The notes under the pieces are model-generated. The model was not told the origin of the DNA. It made no database searches and saw only the letters and a program-made list of their open reading frames with translations. A stretch of DNA of 58,611 nt from Acidobacteriaceae bacterium. Its GTDB lineage: Bacteria; Acidobacteriota; Terriglobia; Terriglobales; Acidobacteriaceae. The position numbers and the translations under genes are program-made. The first letter of the stretch is position 1; every line of letters starts with the position of its first letter. Shown here one piece after another: positions 27,609 through 36,727 of this stretch. The stretch lies in NCBI GenBank assembly GCA_003134815.1, contig PLCO01000037.1:1-58611 (forward strand), given 5' to 3'.

Positions 27609-28499
27609 CTATGCTTCTGACGGGGATTCCGGCGGGTAGTCGACGGAGTGGAGGAAGAGGCCGCGCGCGGGCGCTGTTGGGCCGGCTTCGGATCGGCTGC
27701 GCGCGGCGAGAATACGCGGGATTTCTTCGAGGGCGAGATGGCCGCGGCCGACATCGATCATGGTGCCGACCAGATTGCGCACCATGTGGTGCAGGAAGGC
27801 GTTGCCGCGGATGCGATAGATGAGAAGCTCGCCGGCCTCTGTGAAGCGTTGCTCCCAAATTGAAGTGAAGATTTTGCGGACGGTTTCTTTCTGGACATGG
27901 ACGCGGTTCATTGGCACGAGGTTCGTTGGGATGAGGTTCATTGACTGATCGGAACTGCGACATCCTAGGTCGGGATCGGTTGCGGCAAAGCTGAGAAAGT
28001 CGTGCTCTCCCAGGAAGAGGCGCGCGACGGCCTGAAGCGCGTCGAGCGAGAGCGGCCAGGGGCAGGCGTAAACATAGCGGGCGAGGAAGGGTGGGCAGAT
28101 GAAAGGCGGGGAATCGGCGGCGCGGAGGATGCGATATTCGTAAGTCTTGGCGATGGCGGAGTGGCGCGCATGAAAGGTGCTTGGCACCGTTCGGGTTTCG
28201 GAGATGCGGATCGACGAGGGGAGCGTGCGATTGAGAGCGCGGAGCAGATTGCCGGGCGGAATGGGAGCGCGCAGAGCGAAGCTTGCGACCTGCGCGAGAG
28301 CGTGCACACCGGCGTCGGTGCGGCCTGAGCCCTGGGGCAGAGGCGATTCGCCGGTAACGCGGCCGAGAGCGGCCTGAAGCTTGCCCTGAATGGTTGGAAG
28401 GCCAGGCTGGATTTGCCAGCCCTGAAAGTCGGTACCGTCGTAGGCGAGGGTGAGCTTCCAGGTTTGGAGGTTGGAATCGGGTTGGGGCTGGTCGGGCAT
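27609..28499 (-). CDS. truA: tRNA pseudouridine(38-40) synthase
   Basis: 296 residues from the ATG at 28499; the frame is open for 44 more codons without family likeness. LAYDGTDFQGWQIQPGLPTIQGKLQ, the catalytic Asp in GSGRTDAGVHALAQ, KTYEYRI and FLHHMVRNLVGTMIDVG are TruA landmarks. It converts U38-40 in the anticodon arm to pseudouridine. Between the fore-finger region and KETVRKIF there is an in-frame five-residue triplication (MNLIP-TNLVP-MNRVH) encoded by three GGTTC(A/G)TTG copies at a 15-bp period on the plus strand. Confidence 0.95.
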   Translation of the reverse strand: MPDQPQPDSNLQTWKLTLAYDGTDFQGWQIQPGLPTIQGKLQAALGRVTGESPLPQGSGRTDAGVHALAQVASFALRAPIPPGNLLRALNRTLPSSIRISETRTVPSTFHARHSAIAKTYEYRILRAADSPPFICPPFLARYVYACPWPLSLDALQAVARLFLGEHDFLSFAATDPDLGCRSSDQSMNLIPTNLVPMNRVHVQKETVRKIFTSIWEQRFTEAGELLIYRIRGNAFLHHMVRNLVGTMIDVGRGHLALEEIPRILAARSRSEAGPTAPARGLFLHSVDYPPESPSEA

Positions 28500-29477
28500 T
28501 TGGAATCGCTGCTTATGAGCGTAATTGACAAGGGCGGCCCGGAAACTGAGGGCGGTGCGGAAGCATCGCCGAGGGTGCGATTCGGGGCCGAAACGTGCCG
28601 TTTTGCGCACGAAAATTGATAAAAATCGCAAAAAATCGAGACGGATTTTGAGTCAATTACGCTGATTCTAAAAATAGTTAGAGGGAAAATCCACCTCTGG
28701 AAGTGTATAAAATCACTGCTTTGGCTATTTTCCGCCTCAAGCGAGCCGTGGAACGCGCAGGTGCCGCGGTGCTCGATGAGTTCCCATCCCAAAGCAAGCC
28801 TGAATAAAGTTTCAAGGGTCGAGGTGGTCCGGCCGTGTATCGAGGGGTTGCTCATAGTTTGATAATGCGCCAAGTGCAGGCATTATCCGGCAAACCTGGG
28901 AAAGGAAATATTCTATTTGGATTGAGAGAGATGGGGAGAAATTCGTCCTTGGAGAGGCTTGACATGAGGAGTGGGGGTTGCGCTCGGGGCGGGTCTGGCA
29001 GTATTTTACTAACCAGTTAGTTAAAAATGGACTGCATAGCGAGAAAGTTCATGGCGTAGAAATTGAAAGGCGATCGGAGTCGAAGTCTCCAGCGAATCAT
29101 TTATAGAACTTGCGCGCATAGAACTTGCTCGCGTGCGCCTGGTTCCCTAGGGCGGCGATCATCCGACAAAGAGATCAGAGTTCGGAGATCAGGGTTCGCG
29201 AGGGAATTCGGGTTTCGTGCAGGTGAAGGGACGATTTCGATCATTTTGCGGAATGAAACGAATGCGGGGAACGAGAGAGGTATCCATTTCGTAATCATGT
29301 TCGTAAGCAGGGAAGAGCCTCACAGGGCCACGTTGAAGCGATAATCGTCTTGGCGAACACAAATGGGAATTTGGAGCTGCGAGTTGACCATTGGGAGCCA
29401 TTGGGATTCAGACAGGGCCGACAGGGCAAACGACAAGCGCAAAAAACCGGCAGCGTAACGAATTGTGGAGAGAGAGC
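28500..29477. other. 978-base intergenic region upstream of the TolC-type gene
   Basis: No convincing coding frame was found on either strand. The part 28610-28720 is A+T-rich. One clear palindrome lies at 29008-29021. Around 29176-29203 a short direct repeat (ATCAGAGTTCG / ATCAGGGTTCG) occurs. Long leader or promoter space for the divergent truA and outer-membrane protein genes is the simplest reading. Confidence 0.6.
29008..29021. promoter_or_regulatory. TetR-like palindromic operator
   Basis: ACTAAC-CA-GTTAGT is a perfect 6-bp inverted repeat in an A+T-rich context (TTTT before, TAAAA after). This form (TAAC..GTTA) is common for TetR/AcrR repressors of efflux operons, which fits the TolC-type gene 456 bases downstream. 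No tetR gene is in the window. Confidence 0.45.
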
Positions 29478-31706
29478 ATGCATTTTTACAGGAATAGTGT
29501 GGGATTTGGGATGCAGAGCGCAGATGGCAGTGAGCGTAATGGGACGAGCCCAAGCGAGGCCGGCCATGGCAAAGCGCGACGGAGCAGTTCGGCGCCGAGG
29601 GAACAGGTTGTGAGAAAGCGCAGCGATCGTTTGCGCGCCGTTGCGGGCGTGTTGCTGACGCTGGTGGCGACGATGCCCCCGAGTTATGGGCAGCAGGCTG
29701 GCGCAAACCCCAACGCGCCGGGCCAGACCGCGGACAAGGCGGCTTCGGAACTGCCGGCAGCGCCGGCGCCGGTCGCGACGCAGCCGTACCCGCTGCGCAC
29801 CTCGAGCCGCGATTATTCCAAGCCCTTCGGGAGCTGGCTGCGCAATCCGATCGGCGTTTACTGGCCGACGAACATTCCCAAGGCGAGCTTCAACAATTCC
29901 GTACGGCTTACCGACCTGGTGAAGGACGGAAAGATTTATCTCAGCCTGTCGGATGCGATTGCGCTGGCGATCGAGAACAACTACGACATTGCGATCGCGC
30001 GCTATGACATGGACATTGCGGACACGGATATTCTGCGCACCAAAACCGGAGCGACACCTCTGGGTGCGCCCTCGGGGCTGCTGACGGGAACTCAGGGCGG
30101 ATCGACGTCAACGCTCTCGACTGGCGGCGGTCCGGGCGGCACGACGGGAGGCGCTGGCGGAGCCGGCTCAGGGCTCGGCGGAATATCGTTCACCACGGCC
30201 GGGGCTGGACCGCCGCCGGAGAATCTCGATCCGCAGGTGACAGCGGCGCTGAACTTCGACAGCCAAAGCACGCCAGTCACCAACTTTTTTACCGGTGGAT
30301 CCAGCACCAACAATACATACAACTTCGCATACAGTCAGGGATTCATCACTGGTACGGCGTTTCAGTTTGCCTGGAACAACTCGCGCCAAACCAATACAAA
30401 CGGTTTGACTGCTACCTTTAGCCCGCAGTACAACTCATCTTTCAGGGCTCAACTAACGCAGCACCTTCTGCAGGGCGGCGGCATCTGGATCAACAAACGC
30501 TTCATGTATCAGGCGCTGAATGACCGACGTATTACGGATTCCTCATTCCGGCAGCAGATTCTCTACACCGTGAACCAGGTGGAGACGATCTACTGGGGGC
30601 TGGTGCAGTCCTACGAGGATGTGCAAGCCAAGGAGCGCGCTCTGGATCAGAGCAACCAACTGCTGGTCGACAACAAGAAGCAACTTGAGATCGGCACCAT
30701 GGCGCCGCTGGATGTGGTGAACGCCGAATCGAGCGTTGCGACGGACCAACAGGGGTTGATCAGCGCGCAGAGCGCATTGAACTATCAGCAGCAGATCATC
30801 AAGCAGGCGATCGCGCGCAACCTGAACGATCCGGCGCTGTCGGCTGCACCCGTCATTCCAACCGATCGCGTAACCCTGGAAGCGATCCCGGAGGAGGGCC
30901 AGCCGGTGGAGGCGCTGGTACAGGAGGCGTTCCAGCAGAGGCCGGAACTGGAGCAGGCGGTGCTGACGCTGAAGAACGACGAGATCACGCTGAAGGGCGC
31001 GCGGAACGCATTGCTTCCGACGGTCGATGTGATCGGCTACCTGGGCGGATCGGGCATTGCGGGAACCTACAATCCGAATTGCGTGCCCTCTCCCTTTTCA
31101 ACCTGTCCAACAGGCGGGATAGGCGGACCTGGAACAGGTCTTCACAACACATTTGACAACTCCTCTCCGGACAAGGGATTCGGCTTCAACATCACAATCC
31201 CCATCCGCGACCGCTATGCGCAGTCGGTGCAGGAGCGCTCGTTGATGGAATACCGGCAGGCGGAGCTGCGGCTGGAGCAACTGCACACGGAGATCCGGAT
31301 GCAGGTGGTGAACGCGATGTTTGCGCTGAACAACGATCGCGCACAGGTGAGAGCCGCATTGGCCGCGCGCGATTATGCGCAGCAAAGTCTTGACGCGGAA
31401 CAGAAAAAGCTGCACCTTGGCGCATCCACGACCGCGAATGTGCTGCTGCAGGATCGCAGCCTGGCGGGCATGGAGGACAACCTGATTGCCGCGCACGCTG
31501 CCTATGCAAAGGACCGCTCGGGGCTTTACCAGACCCTGGCTTCGACGCTGCAGCATTACAACATCAACTTGACGGAAGCCGCCTCAGGGACAGTGACGAC
31601 GACACCCGTGGTGCCTGGTGTTGAAGCTGCGCCACCGGGAAATGAGCCGACGATGACTCCGCCAGCGACGCCAGAGCAGCCGGCAACGCCGCCGCCGGCG
31701 CAATAG
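29478..31706 (+). CDS. TolC-family outer membrane efflux protein
   Basis: 743 residues from the ATG at 29478 (GGAG upstream). A GTG at 29610 would give a more standard signal peptide (RKRSDRLRAVAGVLLTLVATMPPSYGQQ), so the first 44 residues may be untranslated. Two repeats of the OEP coiled-coil hairpin are recognisable: SDAIALAIENNYDIAIARYD ... VNQVETIYWGLVQSYEDVQAKERALDQSNQLL, and EAFQQRPELEQAVLTLKNDEITLKGARNALLPTVDV ... LRLEQLHTEIRMQVVNAMFAL. Residues about 205-260 are a Gly/Ser/Thr-rich insert. The Pro-rich tail is unusual. Likely the outer-membrane channel of an RND or ABC exporter encoded elsewhere. Confidence 0.92.
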   Translation: MHFYRNSVGFGMQSADGSERNGTSPSEAGHGKARRSSSAPREQVVRKRSDRLRAVAGVLLTLVATMPPSYGQQAGANPNAPGQTADKAASELPAAPAPVATQPYPLRTSSRDYSKPFGSWLRNPIGVYWPTNIPKASFNNSVRLTDLVKDGKIYLSLSDAIALAIENNYDIAIARYDMDIADTDILRTKTGATPLGAPSGLLTGTQGGSTSTLSTGGGPGGTTGGAGGAGSGLGGISFTTAGAGPPPENLDPQVTAALNFDSQSTPVTNFFTGGSSTNNTYNFAYSQGFITGTAFQFAWNNSRQTNTNGLTATFSPQYNSSFRAQLTQHLLQGGGIWINKRFMYQALNDRRITDSSFRQQILYTVNQVETIYWGLVQSYEDVQAKERALDQSNQLLVDNKKQLEIGTMAPLDVVNAESSVATDQQGLISAQSALNYQQQIIKQAIARNLNDPALSAAPVIPTDRVTLEAIPEEGQPVEALVQEAFQQRPELEQAVLTLKNDEITLKGARNALLPTVDVIGYLGGSGIAGTYNPNCVPSPFSTCPTGGIGGPGTGLHNTFDNSSPDKGFGFNITIPIRDRYAQSVQERSLMEYRQAELRLEQLHTEIRMQVVNAMFALNNDRAQVRAALAARDYAQQSLDAEQKKLHLGASTTANVLLQDRSLAGMEDNLIAAHAAYAKDRSGLYQTLASTLQHYNINLTEAASGTVTTTPVVPGVEAAPPGNEPTMTPPATPEQPATPPPAQ

Positions 31707-31721
31707 GGGTTGCTGTGCTAT

Positions 31722-31752
31722 CCCCGGTCCCCAAATGCGAGGGACCGGGGGC
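31722..31752 (+). terminator. 10-bp hairpin after the TolC-type gene
   Basis: CCCCGGTCCC (31722-31731) pairs perfectly with GGGACCGGGG (31743-31752). No T-run; it may act with the next hairpin. Confidence 0.5.
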
Positions 31753-31780
31753 ACCCAGGATCGGTGAGATGACGAGATGG

Positions 31781-31811
31781 CCCGGCGAGATGCCGGGCCG
31801 CTTTGTTTGTG
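31781..31811 (+). terminator. Rho-independent terminator of the TolC-type gene
   Basis: GGCCCGGC (31781-31788) pairs with GCCGGGCC (31794-31801) over GAGAT, followed by GCTTTGTTTG. Confidence 0.75.
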
Positions 31812-31823
31812 GGGGACGAATGC

Positions 31824-31865
31824 GGGCGAGGACGCCCGCACGACAGCCGGCCGGGAGGCCGGCGC
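31824..31865. repeat. pair of REP-like hairpins
   Basis: Two short perfect hairpins with 4-base loops lie side by side: GCGGGCG-AGGA-CGCCCGC (31824-31841) and GCCGGCC-GGGA-GGCCGGC (31848-31865). They sit between convergent genes, as REP elements usually do. Confidence 0.65.
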
Positions 31866-31920
31866 TACATGTTAGCCACTGAACCCGCGCTACATTCCAA
31901 GACAGCGAACCGTTGCTACG

Positions 31921-33222
31921 CTATCGCTCGGCGACGCGGTCCAAAAGATCAAAGAATTCAGGGAAGCTGATGTCGGCTGAATCTGCGCCCTGGATGAGCG
32001 TGTCGCCGGTGGCGCGGAGAGCGGCGACGCTGAAGGCCATGGCGATGCGATGATCGCCGCCGGAGTCGATGGTTGCGCCGTGAAGGGCTTGTCCGCCGGG
32101 AATGTCGAGGCCATCGTCGAACTCCTGGACTTCCGCTCCCATGGAGCGAAGATTCGTCGCGACAAGAGCGATGCGATCGGATTCCTTGACGCGCAACTCG
32201 CGCGCGCCGCGAATGCGAATTCCGCCACTGGTGAAGGGCGCGACAGCCGCGAGTACGGGCAGCTCATCAATAAGCTGCGCCGCGAGAGCGCCGCTGACTT
32301 CAGTTGATCCAAGGCCCTCGGGCGGCGCAGAAATCTGCACGACCCCGACCAGCTCGTCGTGCTTTTCTTCAAGATTGAGGACGGAGATACGCGCTCCGAG
32401 AGCGGTGAGCACGTCGAGCAGTGTTGCGCGTGTGGGATTGAGGCCGACGGAGTCGAGGACGAGACTGGAGCCCGGAAAGAGGGCGGCGGCGCAGAGGAAG
32501 AATGCGGCGGAGGAGAGATCGCCGGGGACTGCCGCGTCAATGGCGTGGAGCGATTGCGAGCCGGTGATGGAGATTGCGGTTGATGTGCGGGTGAGCGTTG
32601 CACCGAATGCCCGGAGGGCGAGCTCGCTGTGGTCACGGGTGCGGACTTCTTCGAGGATGGTTGTGGTTCCAGCAGTTTGCAGAGCAGCGAAAAGAATGCA
32701 GCTCTTGACCTGCGCGCTGGGAACGGGAGTGGCGTAGTCGATGGCATGGAGAGTGGCTCCGTCGATGGTGAGCGGGGCATGGCCATCGGTGAGCGTGAGG
32801 CGCGCGCCCATAGCTTCAAGAGGTTTGCGAATGCGCTCCATGGGACGGCGCGAGAGCGAGGCGTCGCCGATCAGCGTGAAGCGGCCGGATTGCGGCGCGA
32901 GAAGGCCGGAGATCATGCGCATGGTCGAGCCGGAATTTCCGCAATCGAGGGGATGAGCTGGAGGCGCGACGCGGCCGGCGACGCCGGTGATTTCAATGGA
33001 GTCGGGGCTGGTGCGGTTTACTTTTGCGCCGAGCGACTGCATGCAGGCGAGTGTAGAAGCGCAGTCGGCTCCGGTGGAGAAGTTGGTGAAGCGCGAAGTG
33101 CCCTCGGCGAAGCCGCCGAGCATTGCGTAGCGATGGCTGATGGATTTGTCGCCGGGCAGGCGAAGGCTGCCGATGATGTTTCGAGCGGGATGGATGAGTC
33201 GTTCCTGTACGGCGGCTGGCAA
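31921..33222 (-). CDS. aroA: 3-phosphoshikimate 1-carboxyvinyltransferase (EPSP synthase)
   Basis: 433 residues from a TTG at 33222 with GGGAG six bases upstream; no ATG is nearby in frame. Motifs of the two-domain EPSP synthase fold are clear: LPGDKSISHRYAML (PEP/shikimate site), LDCGNSGSTMRMISG, PSAQVKSCILFAAL, the DELPVLA catalytic Asp region (IDELPVLAAVAPF), RIRGARELRVKESDR and GGDHRIAM. It catalyses the sixth step of the shikimate pathway in the cytosol. GDKSISHR with G at position 96-like (CGNSG) is the usual form. Confidence 0.96.
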   Translation of the reverse strand: MPAAVQERLIHPARNIIGSLRLPGDKSISHRYAMLGGFAEGTSRFTNFSTGADCASTLACMQSLGAKVNRTSPDSIEITGVAGRVAPPAHPLDCGNSGSTMRMISGLLAPQSGRFTLIGDASLSRRPMERIRKPLEAMGARLTLTDGHAPLTIDGATLHAIDYATPVPSAQVKSCILFAALQTAGTTTILEEVRTRDHSELALRAFGATLTRTSTAISITGSQSLHAIDAAVPGDLSSAAFFLCAAALFPGSSLVLDSVGLNPTRATLLDVLTALGARISVLNLEEKHDELVGVVQISAPPEGLGSTEVSGALAAQLIDELPVLAAVAPFTSGGIRIRGARELRVKESDRIALVATNLRSMGAEVQEFDDGLDIPGGQALHGATIDSGGDHRIAMAFSVAALRATGDTLIQGADSADISFPEFFDLLDRVAER

Positions 33223-33447
33223 GCGGGCTCCCTTGTAGTGGGTCGTCTCTTAGAGTCTATCGAATGAGGAGCCTGGAGCCGGCAATCAAGGATCGTTTGC
33301 CCTTTGATGAGGAACGGCTGAGAGGCCGGCGATTGAACCGAATTCCCGACCTGAAAACCTCCAGATTCAGCCATGGCGCAAAATGCGAGGGAACGGTATC
33401 ATGTGGAGGACTAAATTCGTCTAACTTTACGGTAACCGGGGAAAACC

Positions 33448-36426
33448 TTGAAACGAATTCTTGCTCCTGTGGCGGGTGCCATTGCACTCAGCCTGTGTCT
33501 GGGAAGTCTGACCGGCTGCGGTGGCTCGTCGAATACCGCGCCGCCGCCGCCACCTCCTGTACCGTCGATCACAAGTTTCGCGGCAAGTCCAACGACCGTT
33601 ACCGCAGGAACAAGCGGAACGTTGACGGGAGTCTTCGTGAACGGGACGGGCGTGATCACGCCAGGCAATCTTCCGGCTACTAGTGGAAATCCGGTCACCG
33701 TAACCCCGGCGGCGACGACGATCTATACGCTCACAGTCACGCCAACCAGCGGAACCGCTGTCACGCAGACTGCAACAATCACGGTGATTCCCGCGCCGAC
33801 GATTACGAGCTTCGTGGCAAGTCCATCGACGATTACGGTGGGCGGAAGCTCCAGCCTGACGGCTGTTTTTGCCAACGGCACAGGCGTGATCACGCCGGGG
33901 AATATCGCCGTCACCAGCGGAACGGCGGTGAGCGTGAGCCCGGCCGCGACGACTACGTATACCCTGACGGTGACTCCCCCCGCCACTGGGACCGCGATCA
34001 CGCAGATGGCGACAGTTACCGTGAATCCTGCGGCGATGATCACGAGCTTCACGCCAAGTCCAGCAACGATCACGACAGGAACAAGCTCCAGCCTTACGGC
34101 GGTATTTGCGAATGGCACGGGAATGATCACACCGGGCAACGTTCCTGTTACCAGCGGGACACCGGTTAGCGTGAGTCCGACGACAACTACGACTTACACA
34201 CTCACGGTGACTCCACCTGCCGGCGGGACCGCGCCCACTCAGACGGCGACCGTGACCGTCGTTCCCGCACCGACGATCACCAGCTTTGCAGCCAGTCCAA
34301 CAACCGTCGGGTCGGGAGGAAGCTCGAACCTGACGGGAGTATTTGCCAACGGCACGGGTGTGATTACGCCGGGCAATATTACGGTGACCAGCGGGACGCC
34401 GGTGAGCGTGAGCCCGACAGCGACGACCACATATACGCTCACGGTCACCAACGCTGCCGGGACGGCGATCACTCAGATGGCGACGGTGACTTATAGCGCA
34501 ACGGCTCCCGCGATCACCACCTTCAACGCCACTCCGGGAACGATTGGCGCAGGGCAAAGCTCAAGCCTGCTGGCCGATTTCGTGAACGGGACGGGCGTGA
34601 TTACGCCGGGAAATATTGCGGTGACCAGCGGAACGGCGGTGAACGTGAGTCCGGCCGCAACTACCACCTACACTCTGACCGTTACGCCTGTGACCGGTAC
34701 GCCGGTGACTGGGATGGTGACTGTCACAGTCGATCCCGCGCCGACGATCACGAGTTTCGGGGCGAGCCCAGCGACCATAACTTCGGGAACAAGCTCCGGC
34801 CTGACGGCGGTTTTTGCCAACGGCACGGGAGTGATCACTCCGGGCAATATCACTGTGACCAGTGGGACGCCGGTGAGCGTGAGCCCCACGACGACAACTA
34901 TCTATACGCTGACTGTCACTCCTCCCCTGGGCACTGCGATCACGCAGACGACTACGGTTTTTATTTCAAGCTCGGTAACGGTGAACGAGTCAAGCAGCGG
35001 ACCGGCTGTGACGGACCAGATTCTAGGCATGAATATGGCGGCCTGGTACGACCAGGTGGGCAATGCGACGGCTGTCAATGGCGCGTTCGCGCAGGCGGGC
35101 ATCAAGGCCATTCGCTGGCCGGGCGGCTCATGGTCTGACGAATATCACTGGCAGACGCCCAACAGCTCGTCCGATCCCAGTCTGCCTTTCATGTGCCATA
35201 ACAACTCATCAACCGGGGTTCCAGACGGAACCACCACCTGGGGCGGCTACAGCACCTTCGCGGAGTTCGTCACCAGCATTGTGCAGGGCGGAAGCTACGA
35301 CCTTGCCCTCACTGCCGACTACGGCACCAACGCGGCCTGCACCGGACCCGGCCAGCCAAGCGAGGCCGCCGCATGGGCGGCTGCGGCTCTTACCGACGGC
35401 GTCACAGTGAGCCACATGACGGTGGGCAACGAGGAATACGGGAGCTGGGAGACAGACCTGCATACCCTTAAGAACAACGCGGCAACTTACGCCGCTGCGA
35501 CGGCGGGAGCCAGCGGCTACTATGCGTTGGTCAAGGCGGCTTCTCCGAGCACTCTGGTCGGTGTCGCGGTGAACCCCGGCAACTCCCCGGCGTGGGATCC
35601 GACGGTGCTCGCCAATGCGCCTTACGATTTCGTGGAATACCACTATTATCCAGAGGCGCCGGGTAGCGAGAGCGACACGTTTTTGGTGCACCAGGCCGCG
35701 CAGGCGTTGACGACGAACATCAACACCATCAAGTCGGAGCTGAATACGGCCGGAAAACCGAACACGCCCATTTACGTGGGCGAGATCGGGGGGCCCTACA
35801 GCAATCCGGGCAAACAGAGCTGGTCAATTACACAGGGCTTGTATACCGGCCAGGTGCTGGGAGAGATGATGAACGATGGAATCTCGCGCCTGACATGGTG
35901 GATCGGATTTGGAAATTGTAACGGCACCGGACCTTCAAACGATCCCGCGAATTTCAGCGCTTCGCTCTATGGATGGCAGGCCTTCGGGGCCTACAACGTA
36001 TTTTCCGATGGGCCCTCGGACGGCAGCTGCCCGAACGCGGGTCCCATCGGCACGATGTCTCCTTCAGCGCGAGCGTTTCAGCTCTTCAGCAATGTGGCCG
36101 TCAACGGCGAATTTGCGCTGACCGCGACCGCGGCCGGCGATACGACGAATGTGGTTGCGTATGCAGCAACCCATAGCGGCGGGACGGCGCTGGTGTTGTT
36201 CAACCGGAACGAAAATGCCAACGCGCCGGTCACGGTTACGCTCTCTGGAAAATCCTCTTCACCCGGCGTCACCGTAGAGACCTACGACAAGGCGATCTAC
36301 GATATGTCAAACCCGGCGACCACGAACACCTGGGCTCCGCCTGTGACGACCAATCTTGGCGCGCAAACTCTGCCGCTGAGTTTGACACTGGCGCCGTGGA
36401 GCATGAACGTGGTGATCATTCAGTAG
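33448..36426 (+). CDS. lipoprotein with 6 Ig-like repeats and a GH-A-like glycosidase domain
   Basis: 992 residues from a TTG, preceded by ACCGGGGAAAACC. The lipobox LGSLTGC ends the signal. Residues about 40-510 are six repeats of about 79 residues (ITSF-x-ASP-x-TI...VFANGTGVITPGN...TTTYTLTVT). Residues about 511-992 resemble GH-A-clan arabinofuranosidase-like enzymes: IRWPGGSWSDEYHW, the acid/base pair N661-E662 in MTVGNEEYGSWE, and a nucleophile candidate E779 in IYVGEIG. A C-terminal beta domain starts near residue 890. Probably a cell-surface polysaccharide hydrolase, with the repeats as stalk. The substrate is unknown; GH family is uncertain (GH51/GH39/GH79-like). Confidence 0.75.
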   Translation: MKRILAPVAGAIALSLCLGSLTGCGGSSNTAPPPPPPVPSITSFAASPTTVTAGTSGTLTGVFVNGTGVITPGNLPATSGNPVTVTPAATTIYTLTVTPTSGTAVTQTATITVIPAPTITSFVASPSTITVGGSSSLTAVFANGTGVITPGNIAVTSGTAVSVSPAATTTYTLTVTPPATGTAITQMATVTVNPAAMITSFTPSPATITTGTSSSLTAVFANGTGMITPGNVPVTSGTPVSVSPTTTTTYTLTVTPPAGGTAPTQTATVTVVPAPTITSFAASPTTVGSGGSSNLTGVFANGTGVITPGNITVTSGTPVSVSPTATTTYTLTVTNAAGTAITQMATVTYSATAPAITTFNATPGTIGAGQSSSLLADFVNGTGVITPGNIAVTSGTAVNVSPAATTTYTLTVTPVTGTPVTGMVTVTVDPAPTITSFGASPATITSGTSSGLTAVFANGTGVITPGNITVTSGTPVSVSPTTTTIYTLTVTPPLGTAITQTTTVFISSSVTVNESSSGPAVTDQILGMNMAAWYDQVGNATAVNGAFAQAGIKAIRWPGGSWSDEYHWQTPNSSSDPSLPFMCHNNSSTGVPDGTTTWGGYSTFAEFVTSIVQGGSYDLALTADYGTNAACTGPGQPSEAAAWAAAALTDGVTVSHMTVGNEEYGSWETDLHTLKNNAATYAAATAGASGYYALVKAASPSTLVGVAVNPGNSPAWDPTVLANAPYDFVEYHYYPEAPGSESDTFLVHQAAQALTTNINTIKSELNTAGKPNTPIYVGEIGGPYSNPGKQSWSITQGLYTGQVLGEMMNDGISRLTWWIGFGNCNGTGPSNDPANFSASLYGWQAFGAYNVFSDGPSDGSCPNAGPIGTMSPSARAFQLFSNVAVNGEFALTATAAGDTTNVVAYAATHSGGTALVLFNRNENANAPVTVTLSGKSSSPGVTVETYDKAIYDMSNPATTNTWAPPVTTNLGAQTLPLSLTLAPWSMNVVIIQ
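33560..34970 (+). repeat. six tandem approx. 235-bp units
   Basis: The units encode the Ig-like modules of the gene at 33448. Units share long near-identical stretches such as GTGATCACGCCGGG and ACGACTACCTATAC-like blocks, showing expansion by unequal recombination. Confidence 0.85.
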
Positions 36427-36727
36427 CGGTGGGCACTGATTGTTGGCAGTTATGGACGCCGAAGGTTAGCGTCGCGCCGGACCGTTAGTGGGCAGTTCTG
36501 AGAAGCTCTCCTTCCGGGGCCAAACAGGCTGCGGAAAAAGTCCCAAGGGAATGACTGTTTTTTCAGAGGTTTTGTTTTAAGAGATAGATATGCGTGGAGA
36601 CGATGAGTTGCAGTGAGGGACGTTCAGTTACGTGACGCTGGAACAGGCGCGAGCGCAAGATCTTGAGGCTAGACCGTATGATTTTAAGGAATCAATCCGT
36701 CTAACCTTTCGGTAACCGGGGAAACCC
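36427..36727. other. 301-base gap between the two paralogues
   Basis: No gene seen. Its last 40 bases (from about 36695) closely match the 40 bases in front of the first paralogue (TCTAAC(T/C)TT(A/T)CGGTAACCGG), so the leader was duplicated with the gene. This suggests shared regulation. Confidence 0.6.
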
